DNA of 8,170 bases. It comes from CAZRWH01 sp964603905. GTDB lineage: Bacteria; Patescibacteriota; Gracilibacteria; UBA1369; UBA12470. A model generated the notes under the pieces. That model was not told where the DNA came from and ran no database searches. It saw only the letters and a program-made list of their open reading frames with translations. Shown here piece by piece: positions 1 to 5,854 of this stretch. Numbering within the stretch: position 1 is the stretch's first letter; every line of letters starts with the position of its first letter. The DNA lies in NCBI GenBank assembly GCA_964603905.1, contig CAZRWH010000042.1:1-8170 (forward strand), written 5' to 3'. The position numbers were made by a program, and so were the translations under genes.

Positions 1-2108
1 TAATTCAAAGTCGTATAACTCAAAGGCATCCCCGGAGTAGCATAATTACTTGTCCATTGCGGTACGAACTTCCCGAAAGCACCACTTAACGAACCTAGAT
101 CAGACCAGATAGTACCGTAGCCACCAAGTGACGCTTTAACACCTCTTACAGTGCCAACAGAAGCATAATCGTCTTCATGAACTTTAATCGCAATAGCCTC
201 GTTTGAAACGCTTGAATCTGCGTCATAAACATCTGCATAGACCGAATAAGTCTTTGTAGAACCAGCCGCAATTCGGCTAGGTATCCTAGCTGTATTAACA
301 TTTAAGATCCCCATCAAAGGCATATATCTACCTCTTCCAATCAGCCTAGAAGAACCATATTCAGTAATATAAAACGAACTCATGTTCACCCCGCTCGATT
401 CAAGATCAAAAGCAAAATTACCAAGCAACACATCGCCATTATTATCAGCTGTAACATTGAATCGATAAATTTCTTGAGCAGCCCCAAGAATCAAACTTGA
501 ACCCAAGCCTGTGCTAGAAGAAAAAGTAGGAACAGAGCGATAAACGTAAGTAGTTCCCGAAAACTCAACATCAGAGATATCATCTTCATCTATAATTACA
601 CCAGTGTTTTGACCAGTAGCTTGGAAATCATAAGATTCCAAAGTCAGCTCCAGAGAGTCTCCACTAGAAACCGAGCCTCCATCAAGAATATGATCTGCAA
701 AGTCCACATAAACATCCACAACAACATATTCATTAATAGGCACCGTCAATCCTAGAGAATTAAACACAGCCTCATCTCCAGCCAAAGCAGACACCGCATA
801 AGCATCGTAAGTCGTAAGATCCGATGGATCAGACGGATAGTTCAAAACAATCTGATCAACAACAGACGGATCATTAACAGTGAAAGTTATATCATCTACA
901 TCAAAATCTTCGTAATAAGCTGCAACTCTGAAGCTCGCAACATGCACATCCTCTTCACCAGCAACAACAGCACTATCGTCTGGAGAACTTGCATCCTCAG
1001 CAACAGTCAACACTCCTTCAGCAGGCTCTGTAACGGTCATAACAACATAAGGTGTACTTGCTCCGTTTGCATCAAGACCACTAGGAGTAATTGAGTTGCC
1101 ATCAGCATCTTCAACGAGAACATCAGTCACATCAAAAGAAAAAGCATCATCATCCCCTCCAAACGGCAAAAGCCATTCAATGTCAGAATACACTTTTAAA
1201 ACATCTGTATTCCCGGCATCAATATCCCAAGAAATGCTAGAAAATTCAACAACACCAGCAGACGTAATAGCTTCAGTGCCAAGAACGTCTCCATCAGCGT
1301 TTTCAATCCAAACATCTCCCAAAATATCATCAGCATAAACTGAGTTGTCTACACCTTGAACAAAAACCCCATCAATATCATCATCCACATAAGCAGTTAG
1401 CTCAATATCGGTTACAGTCAAATCTGAAGCGCTCCCAGCCTCAAGGTTAAAACTAACAACATTCACATCTTCATCACCACTGTAAATAGTGTCAGAAACC
1501 GGAGATGAAGCAAGGCTAATATCAAGCGCTGGTGCAAGAATAGTCATAGGATAACCAGTCAAAGCTACAGACGGAACAATATCGGTAACATAATCACCAT
1601 AAATCATGTCACGAATACCAGTCGCAGAATCAACTGGCCCAAAATCTGCAGAAATGGTTGAACCATCCAGAGCAACATTATTAACAATGTCACATGTTAT
1701 CGCAAAATATGTAGCAGTACCTTTGCTAGCATTCCAATAATCAGTAAATTTCAACGTTTGAGAAGAATCAGACCCTCCAGGATCTAAACTAACCGGCCCC
1801 ATCAAGGTTCCGATAACGGTAGACCAGGAGCTATCGTACTCGACAAGCTTCCAATCTTTGAAGTTCACGTTTCCAGTCGAATCAATTAAACCGTCACCAG
1901 TCGCATTAACATCAATCGTAAACTCCTCAACCACAATATCACCATCAGTAGTAAAAATGATTTTATTAAGAATCACATCATCTGAGTTAATCGCAACATC
2001 AGAAGCTGATGGACCAGCGCTGGCCATGACAATCTGAATCGTCGACGCGAACGCGGAAAGAGGCATCATCAACGAAATCAATGATGCGATGATCAGTGTT
2101 TTTTTCAT
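1..2108 (-). CDS. Secreted modular surface protein, 3' end beyond window edge
   Basis: The minus strand reads open from an ATG at 2108 for 702 codons to the window edge with no stop, so the gene is 3'-partial here. Residues 1-22 form a signal peptide: MKK, a hydrophobic core about 4-17, then SAFA before STIQ. The mature part is acidic, rich in Asp, Ser, Thr and Val, and has one Cys (139). It appears built from about four divergent modules (near 23-180, 195-345, 365-515 and 525-650). Each opens with an alternating beta pattern after a Ser/Pro/Gly-rich linker and later has a tyrosine/valine strand ending in D-[VI] (134-141, 305-310, 461-466, 621-627). Asp/Asn loops such as DDDIDG (242-247), DADGN (334-338) and DNNGD (555-559) could bind calcium. 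Residues 667-702 (IWSDLG, then W685, then GMPLSYTTLN) resemble the end segment of CPR surface proteins as I remember them, so the stop is probably close. Likely exported as a surface-layer or adhesion component; the exact role is unknown. The start has no Shine-Dalgarno site. Confidence 0.85.
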   Translation of the reverse strand, partial: MKKTLIIASLISLMMPLSAFASTIQIVMASAGPSASDVAINSDDVILNKIIFTTDGDIVVEEFTIDVNATGDGLIDSTGNVNFKDWKLVEYDSSWSTVIGTLMGPVSLDPGGSDSSQTLKFTDYWNASKGTATYFAITCDIVNNVALDGSTISADFGPVDSATGIRDMIYGDYVTDIVPSVALTGYPMTILAPALDISLASSPVSDTIYSGDEDVNVVSFNLEAGSASDLTVTDIELTAYVDDDIDGVFVQGVDNSVYADDILGDVWIENADGDVLGTEAITSAGVVEFSSISWDIDAGNTDVLKVYSDIEWLLPFGGDDDAFSFDVTDVLVEDADGNSITPSGLDANGASTPYVVMTVTEPAEGVLTVAEDASSPDDSAVVAGEEDVHVASFRVAAYYEDFDVDDITFTVNDPSVVDQIVLNYPSDPSDLTTYDAYAVSALAGDEAVFNSLGLTVPINEYVVVDVYVDFADHILDGGSVSSGDSLELTLESYDFQATGQNTGVIIDEDDISDVEFSGTTYVYRSVPTFSSSTGLGSSLILGAAQEIYRFNVTADNNGDVLLGNFAFDLESSGVNMSSFYITEYGSSRLIGRGRYMPLMGILNVNTARIPSRIAAGSTKTYSVYADVYDADSSVSNEAIAIKVHEDDYASVGTVRGVKASLGGYGTIWSDLGSLSGAFGKFVPQWTSNYATPGMPLSYTTLN

Positions 2109-2123
2109 AACTTTTTGGGTTAA

Positions 2124-2151
2124 ATTTTAATCTGAACAAAAACTTAAACAA
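2124..2151 (-). promoter_or_regulatory. Candidate promoter for the surface protein gene
   Basis: Reading leftward, TTGTTT (2151-2146) lies 16 bases before TAAAAT (2129-2124), a plausible sigma70-type pair. The predicted transcript start near 2117 leaves a leader of only about 9 bases before the ATG at 2108. The -10 overlaps the stop codon of the preceding small ORF, so read-through transcription from upstream is equally possible. The pair is a modest match in AT-rich DNA. Confidence 0.35.
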
Positions 2152-2415
2152 ACCTTCTTAACCTCTGCACCAACCTCCTTATAAGCAACCTCAAAACTTC
2201 CATTCAAAGGATCTTCGCCTTGTTGATCAAGGTTAGGCGCATTCCAAGTATTAACTCTCGAGTCCCAGAAATTACAAAATGACATACCTTCAGGCGCCTC
2301 AGCCAAAAAAAATGTCTGCAGCAACATCAGGGTCAAGCTCGACTGCACCATTTCGCAAAACATCGATTACAACTTGATCTAAACCAGAGTTAGGAGTCCC
2401 AGATAATTTTGTCAT
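2127..2415 (-). pseudogene. Small ORF split by a +1 shift in a T8 run (unknown protein)
   Basis: Two overlapping minus-strand frames look like halves of one gene. The first starts at an ATG at 2415 (MTKLSGTPNSGLDQVV...), runs 38 codons and stops at TGA 2301-2299. The second continues to TAA 2129-2127 and carries three C-terminal cysteines plus one in SFCNFW. They meet at eight Ts (2312-2305). Removing one T, or a +1 ribosomal shift, gives a continuous protein of about 95 residues with the join at ADIF-LAEAPEG. An in-frame TAA just upstream makes the 2415 ATG the earliest possible. Alternatively the second frame could start on its own at ATG 2363, with a hydrophobic N-terminus that mimics a signal peptide. 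Possible causes are a homopolymer sequencing error, a real mutation, or programmed slippage. The ORF ends 18 bases before the surface protein start, so the two may be co-transcribed. I do not recognise the product. Confidence 0.5.
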
Positions 2416-2419
2416 AAAA

Positions 2420-2428
2420 TGTTATAAT
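2420..2428 (+). promoter_or_regulatory. Extended -10 promoter for nth
   Basis: TGTTATAAT contains a perfect TATAAT (2423-2428) preceded by the extended -10 TGn. A -35 match at 17 bases is lacking, as is common for extended -10 promoters. Transcription would start near 2435, leaving about 24 untranslated bases. These include AGGAG (2436-2440), which is 18 bases from the ATG and therefore too far to act as a normal ribosome site. Confidence 0.5.
2421..2426 (-). promoter_or_regulatory. Leftward -10 box before the small ORF
   Basis: Read on the minus strand, TATAAC (2426-2421) stands five bases before the ATG at 2415, so transcription would start at or next to the start codon and give a leaderless mRNA. 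No good -35 box is visible at 16-18 bases. The hexamer shares the TTATAA core with the rightward promoter of nth. Confidence 0.35.
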
Positions 2429-2458
2429 TAAAATTAGGAGAGCGATAATACCTGTTAC

Positions 2459-3097
2459 ATGTATATAAGTCAACGAATAGAAAATATTACAAAAATACTT
2501 TCCGGCCTTTATCCAAACCCCCAGCCAACACTGGATTGGAGTTCGGATTTCGAAGCTTTGATAGCGGTAATGCTCTCAGCCCAATGCACAGACGAAAAGG
2601 TCAACAAAGTAACAAAAGTACTTTTCGCAAAAGCAAACACACCTGAAAAAATCGTCGCACTCGGGATCAACAAAGTCCGCGAAATAATCAAGCCATGCGG
2701 ACTCCACAACTCAAAGTCAAAAAACATACTCGCAACTTCGGAAGCTTTAACAAAAAAGCCATTCCCAAAAACATTCAAGGAATTAACCGACCTTCCAGGA
2801 GTAGGAGAAAAAACCGCTCAAGTAATACAGGCACAAATCTTAGGCACTCCAGCCTTTCCAGTCGACACACACATACACCGAATCGCAAACAGACTAGGCC
2901 TTTGCAAAACAAACTCAGCAACACAAACTTCGAAATGCCTAAAAGACAAAGTCCCAAAGAAACATTGGCACGATTTACATCTGCAAATGATCTTCCACGG
3001 ACGAGAAACCTGCAAGTCTAGAAAGCCTCTGTGCCAGGCATGCAAGCTTCGCAATCTATGCGATTTTCCCAACAAAACTGCTCCAAAAAAAACATAA
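2459..3097 (+). CDS. nth: Endonuclease III (DNA glycosylase/AP lyase)
   Basis: The 212-residue product matches endonuclease III, which removes oxidised pyrimidines from DNA and cleaves the abasic site in base-excision repair. Visible landmarks in order are LSAQCTDEKVNKV (39-51), the helix-hairpin-helix LPGVGEKTAQVI (112-123) with catalytic Lys118, VDTHIHR (135-141) with catalytic Asp136, and HGRETC. The [4Fe-4S] ligands follow as C-x6-C-x2-C-x5-C at Cys185, 192, 195 and 201. Length and order are as in E. coli Nth (211 residues), and the N-terminus aligns with that family, supporting this ATG. No alternative start lies between it and the upstream in-frame TAG. The last 80 bases, carrying most of the iron-sulfur ligands, overlap the 3' end of the opposite-strand gene. 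Codons are C- and A-rich, as is typical of this strand. Confidence 0.96.
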   Translation: MYISQRIENITKILSGLYPNPQPTLDWSSDFEALIAVMLSAQCTDEKVNKVTKVLFAKANTPEKIVALGINKVREIIKPCGLHNSKSKNILATSEALTKKPFPKTFKELTDLPGVGEKTAQVIQAQILGTPAFPVDTHIHRIANRLGLCKTNSATQTSKCLKDKVPKKHWHDLHLQMIFHGRETCKSRKPLCQACKLRNLCDFPNKTAPKKT

Positions 3098-3791
3098 ACT
3101 CCTTGCGCACCTCTTCCGAAAACTGACTGAAATAAGCGACAAAAAACGATATAACAAACTCCACAGGCATATTGTTAATATCCCCTTCCCATTCAAGCCT
3201 AGCTCGTTTTTCAATATCAGGAAAAACTGTAAAGCTATAAAGAAGCACCATACATTTTTTCGGCAACAGCTCTGCAACAAAATTTTCTAATTCGCTAACA
3301 AATTTAGAAATCGTCGCACCTTCAGAAACCTCAAACAAGTCATCATCCTCAGGAAATAAATGAAGCACAGGCTTCCCCACCACCGCAGGTACATGATGCG
3401 GATAATCGGTAACGTCATTCATAACAACATCAACAAAACGCGCATCAGCCATTTTACGAAATTGAAAACAAACCTGCAGCAATCCCATAACCAAACCCTG
3501 CTGAGAAGGATCAACACAAGTAAACGATTCCATCCATTCAATAAACTCTTGCAAAACATCAACTTTTGAAACATCTACCTTCCTGTACTCCTCCGGAATT
3601 TTTGTAAAAAACTCAAGCGCATAAATCCCAACCGCACTTTTTACAGGGTTAATATCACCACTATTCAGAGCTCCAAGCCCCCAGCATTCCCTTTTTATAA
3701 AACTTAAAATTTCACTACCAAAATCTTCAACCGTACAAACAGGTTGTGGACAAAAATCCACACTAGCCTCAAAATCGTATTTAAGCTTCAT
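3018..3791 (-). CDS. Hypothetical protein, 257 residues
   Basis: I do not recognise a family. The product is a soluble-looking, acidic, aromatic-rich protein with about nine scattered cysteines (including 14, 19 and 36) and no signal peptide or clear membrane segment. The central part has helices with alternating acidic and aromatic residues. A stretch PHHVPAVVGKPVLHLFPEDDD (about 131-151) leads into a helical C-terminal half that ends ENRIDCEACMPGTEAF. It is probably real: the frame is long, it has a promoter of good quality, and there is no other candidate in 3098-3790. Its stop (TAG, 3018-3020) lies inside nth, so the last 25 or so residues are antisense to the nth iron-sulfur cluster region. 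The ATG at 3791 lacks a Shine-Dalgarno site and sits where transcription should begin. The next Met is far downstream, so the start is reasonably secure. Confidence 0.75.
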   Translation of the reverse strand: MKLKYDFEASVDFCPQPVCTVEDFGSEILSFIKRECWGLGALNSGDINPVKSAVGIYALEFFTKIPEEYRKVDVSKVDVLQEFIEWMESFTCVDPSQQGLVMGLLQVCFQFRKMADARFVDVVMNDVTDYPHHVPAVVGKPVLHLFPEDDDLFEVSEGATISKFVSELENFVAELLPKKCMVLLYSFTVFPDIEKRARLEWEGDINNMPVEFVISFFVAYFSQFSEEVRKEFMFFLEQFCWENRIDCEACMPGTEAF

Positions 3792-3797
3792 AAATAA

Positions 3798-3826
3798 ATT
3801 TTACAAGAGAGTAATAGTACAATCAA
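3798..3826 (-). promoter_or_regulatory. Sigma70-type promoter giving a leaderless mRNA
   Basis: On the minus strand, TTGATT (3826-3821) is followed after exactly 17 bases by TAAAAT (3803-3798). The -10 box ends six bases before the ATG at 3791, so the expected first transcribed base coincides with the A of the start codon. This is one of the cleanest promoter pairs in the window. Confidence 0.55.
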
Positions 3827-3852
3827 ATCGACAACAAGTCAACACCCTGTCC

Positions 3853-3881
3853 TTGAAGCAATCATCATGATACGCTAAGAT
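3853..3881 (+). promoter_or_regulatory. Promoter for the 81-residue protein
   Basis: TTGAAG (3853-3858), a 17-base spacer, then TAAGAT (3876-3881). Transcription would begin near 3888 and leave a leader of about 25 bases with no Shine-Dalgarno motif. It is back to back with the leftward promoter at 3798-3826. An 8-base palindrome ATCATGAT (3864-3871) lies in the spacer. Confidence 0.45.
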
Positions 3882-3912
3882 CACATCCTTAAAAAATTAA
3901 GCACCAACAAAC

Positions 3913-4158
3913 ATGAGCAGAGCAAAGCTAATTGAAGCATTGAGCGACACCACCAAAACACAACGACCTGAGTTCAAAAGACTTATGAGGAAGCAGGGCA
4001 TCACAAACCCTGTAAAAATGGCAGAACAAGCAATCGGCCTTATCGATCCATCAATGAGCAACGACCATCTAATGTGGACAAGCCTGCTAGCTTTTGAAAT
4101 GGAGATGAGACAGAGAATAAGACTCTATCATCATTGGCTAGAGCAAGCTCAGGTATAA
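3913..4158 (+). CDS. Hypothetical helical protein, 81 residues
   Basis: This is a short, mostly helical, basic protein beginning MSRAKLIEALSD and ending HHWLEQAQV. It has no cysteines, signal peptide or membrane segment. Residues 18-40 are Lys/Arg-rich (RPEFKRLMRKQG) and the last 30 residues form an amphipathic helix with many Met, Arg and His. That could suit nucleic-acid binding or dimerisation, but I recognise no family and assign no function. Support comes from an upstream promoter, the absence of competing frames and the clean position between neighbours. It stops with TAA four bases from the stop of the opposite-strand frame at 4163, with no visible terminator between them. The leader (caccaacaaac before the ATG) has no Shine-Dalgarno site. 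Confidence 0.65.
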   Translation: MSRAKLIEALSDTTKTQRPEFKRLMRKQGITNPVKMAEQAIGLIDPSMSNDHLMWTSLLAFEMEMRQRIRLYHHWLEQAQV

Positions 4159-4162
4159 ACTA

Positions 4163-4408
4163 TTAAGAGTTATCCAAAACGGAAGGAAGAATACCCTCCC
4201 AATCAGAATCATTACCAAGACCAGCGTCCATGCCTCTTTGTGGCGCAGTTAATTCTGCAAACCCATGCAATGTAGAAGCAGCGCGCTGATCTGGAGACAT
4301 AGCGTTCCACCTATCAAGAAGAGCATTTACAAAATCCATGCCATCATCATGCTCTAAACCGCGATCCATATTATTTAGTCCCATTTTAAAGTTGGTTAAG
4401 TTTAGGAA
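4163..4408 (-). CDS. ORF beyond the assembly gap, unrelated to AsnRS (5' end uncertain)
   Basis: This minus-strand frame runs from the edge of the N gap to TAA at 4163-4165, 81 codons. It reads as the end of the AsnRS ORF only because the 100 Ns happen to keep the frame. Its sequence (DRGLEHDDGMDFVNALL, PDQRAASTLHGF, GLGNDSDWEGILPSVLDNS) has none of the class II motif 3 or C-terminal features of AsnRS. It may be the 3' end of another gene. It could also be a complete 73-residue gene starting at ATG 4384, which is preceded by TTAACCAACTTTAAA, similar to the leader TTTAACCCAAAAAGTT before the surface protein ATG. The product is acidic in its second half, with no membrane segment. I do not recognise it. 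Confidence 0.55.
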   Translation of the reverse strand, partial: FLNLTNFKMGLNNMDRGLEHDDGMDFVNALLDRWNAMSPDQRAASTLHGFAELTAPQRGMDAGLGNDSDWEGILPSVLDNS

Positions 4409-4508
4409 NNNNNNNNNNNNNNNNNNNNNNNNNNNNNNNNNNNNNNNNNNNNNNNNNNNNNNNNNNNNNNNNNNNNNNNNNNNNNNNNNNNNNNNNNNNN
4501 NNNNNNNN
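4409..4508. other. Assembly gap of 100 Ns
   Basis: Exactly 100 undetermined bases are present, the conventional filler for a scaffold gap of unknown size. The real distance may differ greatly. The gap removes the 3' end of asnS and possibly the start of the next leftward gene. Confidence 0.98.
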
Positions 4509-5653
4509 AGATACCATTGATATTCAGGACCTTCAAGGCCTTCATGTTCGATCGCAGCCTTGAGAGTTTCATAATCATCTTCACGTTGTGATCCTCCAAT
4601 TAGCTCCCCTGCCCCTTCGACTCCAATCAAGTCGTTGTTTAGAACGATTTCAGGGTTTTCAGGATCAACCTTCATGTAGAAAGGTTTGATTGAACGTGGC
4701 CATTTGTGAATAAAGACCGGAACATCACTATCCTTAGTAAGAAGTTCTTCATCAGGTGCACCAAGATCATCACCAAACTGAATTTCAGATCCACGCTCTT
4801 GCAAATAAGGAATTGCATCCGAGTAAGTCATACGTGTGAAAGGCGCTTTTATCTTTTTCAAAGGTTCCAAATCACGTCCTAGAATTTCCAATTCCTTTGC
4901 ACATCTTTCAAGACATCTCTCAACAATGAAAACAATCATATTTTCCTGGATCTCCATATTCTCTTCATGCTCAACATACGCAGCTTCAGCATCCATCATC
5001 CAGAATTCAGCCAAGTGCTTTCGAGTTTTACTCTTCTCAGCACGGAAAACCGGCCCAAAGTCATAAGCTCGTCCAACCGACATAACAGCCGCCTCAAGAT
5101 AAAGCTGACCTGATTGCGAAAGGAAAACACTCCCTTCATCAAAGTAATCAAGCTCAAACAAAGTTGTAGCCCCTTCGCACGCATTAGGCGTAAAAATCGG
5201 AGTATCAATTTTGATAAAATCGTTCTCGTGGAAGTAATCATAAACCGCCGTAATAATACAATCACGAATCCGTTGAATCGCCCATTGCTTGCTCGATCGA
5301 AGCCAAAGATGACGATTATCAAGCAAGAAATCCGGCCCATGCTCCTTCTTAGAAATCGGATATTCATCCGGTGGAATCGAAACAATATCAATCCCAGTAA
5401 CTTGAAGCTCAAAAACATCATCCTTCTTCGGATGCTGACTAACAGTTCCCGTCACCTTACACGCAGACTCCATCGTAAGCTTCTCCGCTATCTCGAGAAG
5501 CTCAGGCTCAGTCACAACACCTTGAGTCATTCCACTCCCATCACGAAGCTGAAGAAAAGCGATCTTCCCACTCCCCCTCTTGTTATACATCCATCCTTGA
5601 ATAGTAACTTCTTGATCAACATGATCACGCAGATTTGAGATTCTAGATATCAT
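4509..5653 (-). CDS. asnS: Asparaginyl-tRNA synthetase, C-terminus lost in gap
   Basis: The enzyme charges tRNA-Asn with asparagine in the cytoplasm using ATP. The 381 visible residues show an N-terminal OB-fold anticodon-binding domain (about 1-95, TIQGWMYNKRGSGKIAFLQLRDGSG) and the AsnRS junction KEHGPDFLLDNRHLWLRS (103-120). The class II core has motif 1 around TPIFTP (151-156), SQSGQLYLEAA (179-189), motif 2 FRAEKSKTRKHLAEFWMMDAE (203-223), and GAGELIGGSQRE (347-358). AspRS is less likely because the motif 2 and LDNRHLWLRS patterns are those of AsnRS. The visible part ends at EYQWY (377-381), just before the expected LDLRRYG and motif 3 (GxGxxR), which with the C-terminus should add about 50 residues and must lie in the gap. 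The ATG at 5653 follows CCAAAAAAA without a Shine-Dalgarno site. It is divergent from the CDPS-like gene across 201 bases. Confidence 0.95.
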
Positions 5654-5682
5654 TTTTTTTGGTTTAAAGATTCACGAAAAAT

Positions 5683-5688
5683 ATATTA
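5683..5688 (-). promoter_or_regulatory. Weak -10 candidate for asnS
   Basis: TAATAT on the minus strand lies about 30 bases before the asnS ATG. A -35 box is poor (TTAGCG at 18 bases). The leader would be about 22 bases, ending in the A-rich stretch AAACCAAAAAAA. This is listed as the best candidate for asnS, not as a firm site. Confidence 0.25.
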
Positions 5689-5729
5689 CCGAAAAGCGCC
5701 ATTTTTCGCTAACCTTAATATCTTTTAAA

Positions 5730-5741
5730 CGATTTGAATCG
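5730..5741. repeat. Short dyad CGATT-TG-AATCG in the asnS/CDPS-like divergent region
   Basis: Five-base arms are separated by two bases, lying in the 201-base stretch between two divergent genes. Position and symmetry would suit a dimeric regulator site, but a 10-base dyad can arise by chance and no second copy is visible. The rest of 5654-5854 holds the promoter candidates listed separately and no further gene. Confidence 0.2.
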
Positions 5742-5803
5742 CACCAAAAATTTAACCTGTGAAGCGTTCAGGCAAAACGAAATCTTTCGCACCCGACTAG
5801 GCA

Positions 5804-5832
5804 TTGACCAAAAAGCAATTTTATGTCAAAAT
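5804..5832 (+). promoter_or_regulatory. Distal promoter candidate for the CDPS-like gene
   Basis: TTGACC (5804-5809), close to the consensus -35, is followed after 17 bases by CAAAAT (5827-5832), a weaker -10. It would give a leader of about 16 bases. It competes with the extended -10 at 5841-5849, and either or both may work. Confidence 0.3.
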
Positions 5833-5840
5833 ACCACTCT

Positions 5841-5849
5841 TGTTATAAA
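5841..5849 (+). promoter_or_regulatory. Extended -10 promoter, leaderless start of the CDPS-like gene
   Basis: TGTTATAAA carries a TGn extension followed by TATAAA (5844-5849). Only five bases separate it from the ATG at 5855, so transcription should start at the start codon itself. No Shine-Dalgarno site is present, in agreement with a leaderless message. Confidence 0.45.
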
Positions 5850-5854
5850 ATCCA

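Noticed and set aside
1096..1338. Plus-strand 80-codon Ser/Thr/Pro-rich ORF
   Set aside because: It is antisense to the surface protein, whose frame is continuous for 702 codons with a signal peptide and repeated modules.
2295..2304. Reading TGA as glycine or tryptophan to extend the first frame of the small ORF
   Set aside because: Read-through reaches a TAA after a few codons and gives no sensible protein, while a one-base shift joins two good frames. Long genes here contain no in-frame TGA.
2436..2440. AGGAG as the Shine-Dalgarno site of nth
   Set aside because: It is 18 bases from the ATG, with no in-frame alternative start between, so it is too distant to act normally.
2509..3075. Several other ORFs opposite or overlapping nth (2509-2778, 2695-3021, 2775-2957, 2818-3075)
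   Set aside because: nth has complete catalytic and iron-sulfur motifs; these frames have low-complexity products and no start signals.
4338..4599. ORFs crossing the N run on either strand
   Set aside because: They depend on reading undetermined bases and have no independent support.
5114..5638. Plus-strand 174-codon ORF
   Set aside because: It lies entirely opposite asnS, whose conserved class II motifs leave no doubt about the coding strand. Its Arg/Asn/Ile/Leu-rich product is typical of a shadow frame.
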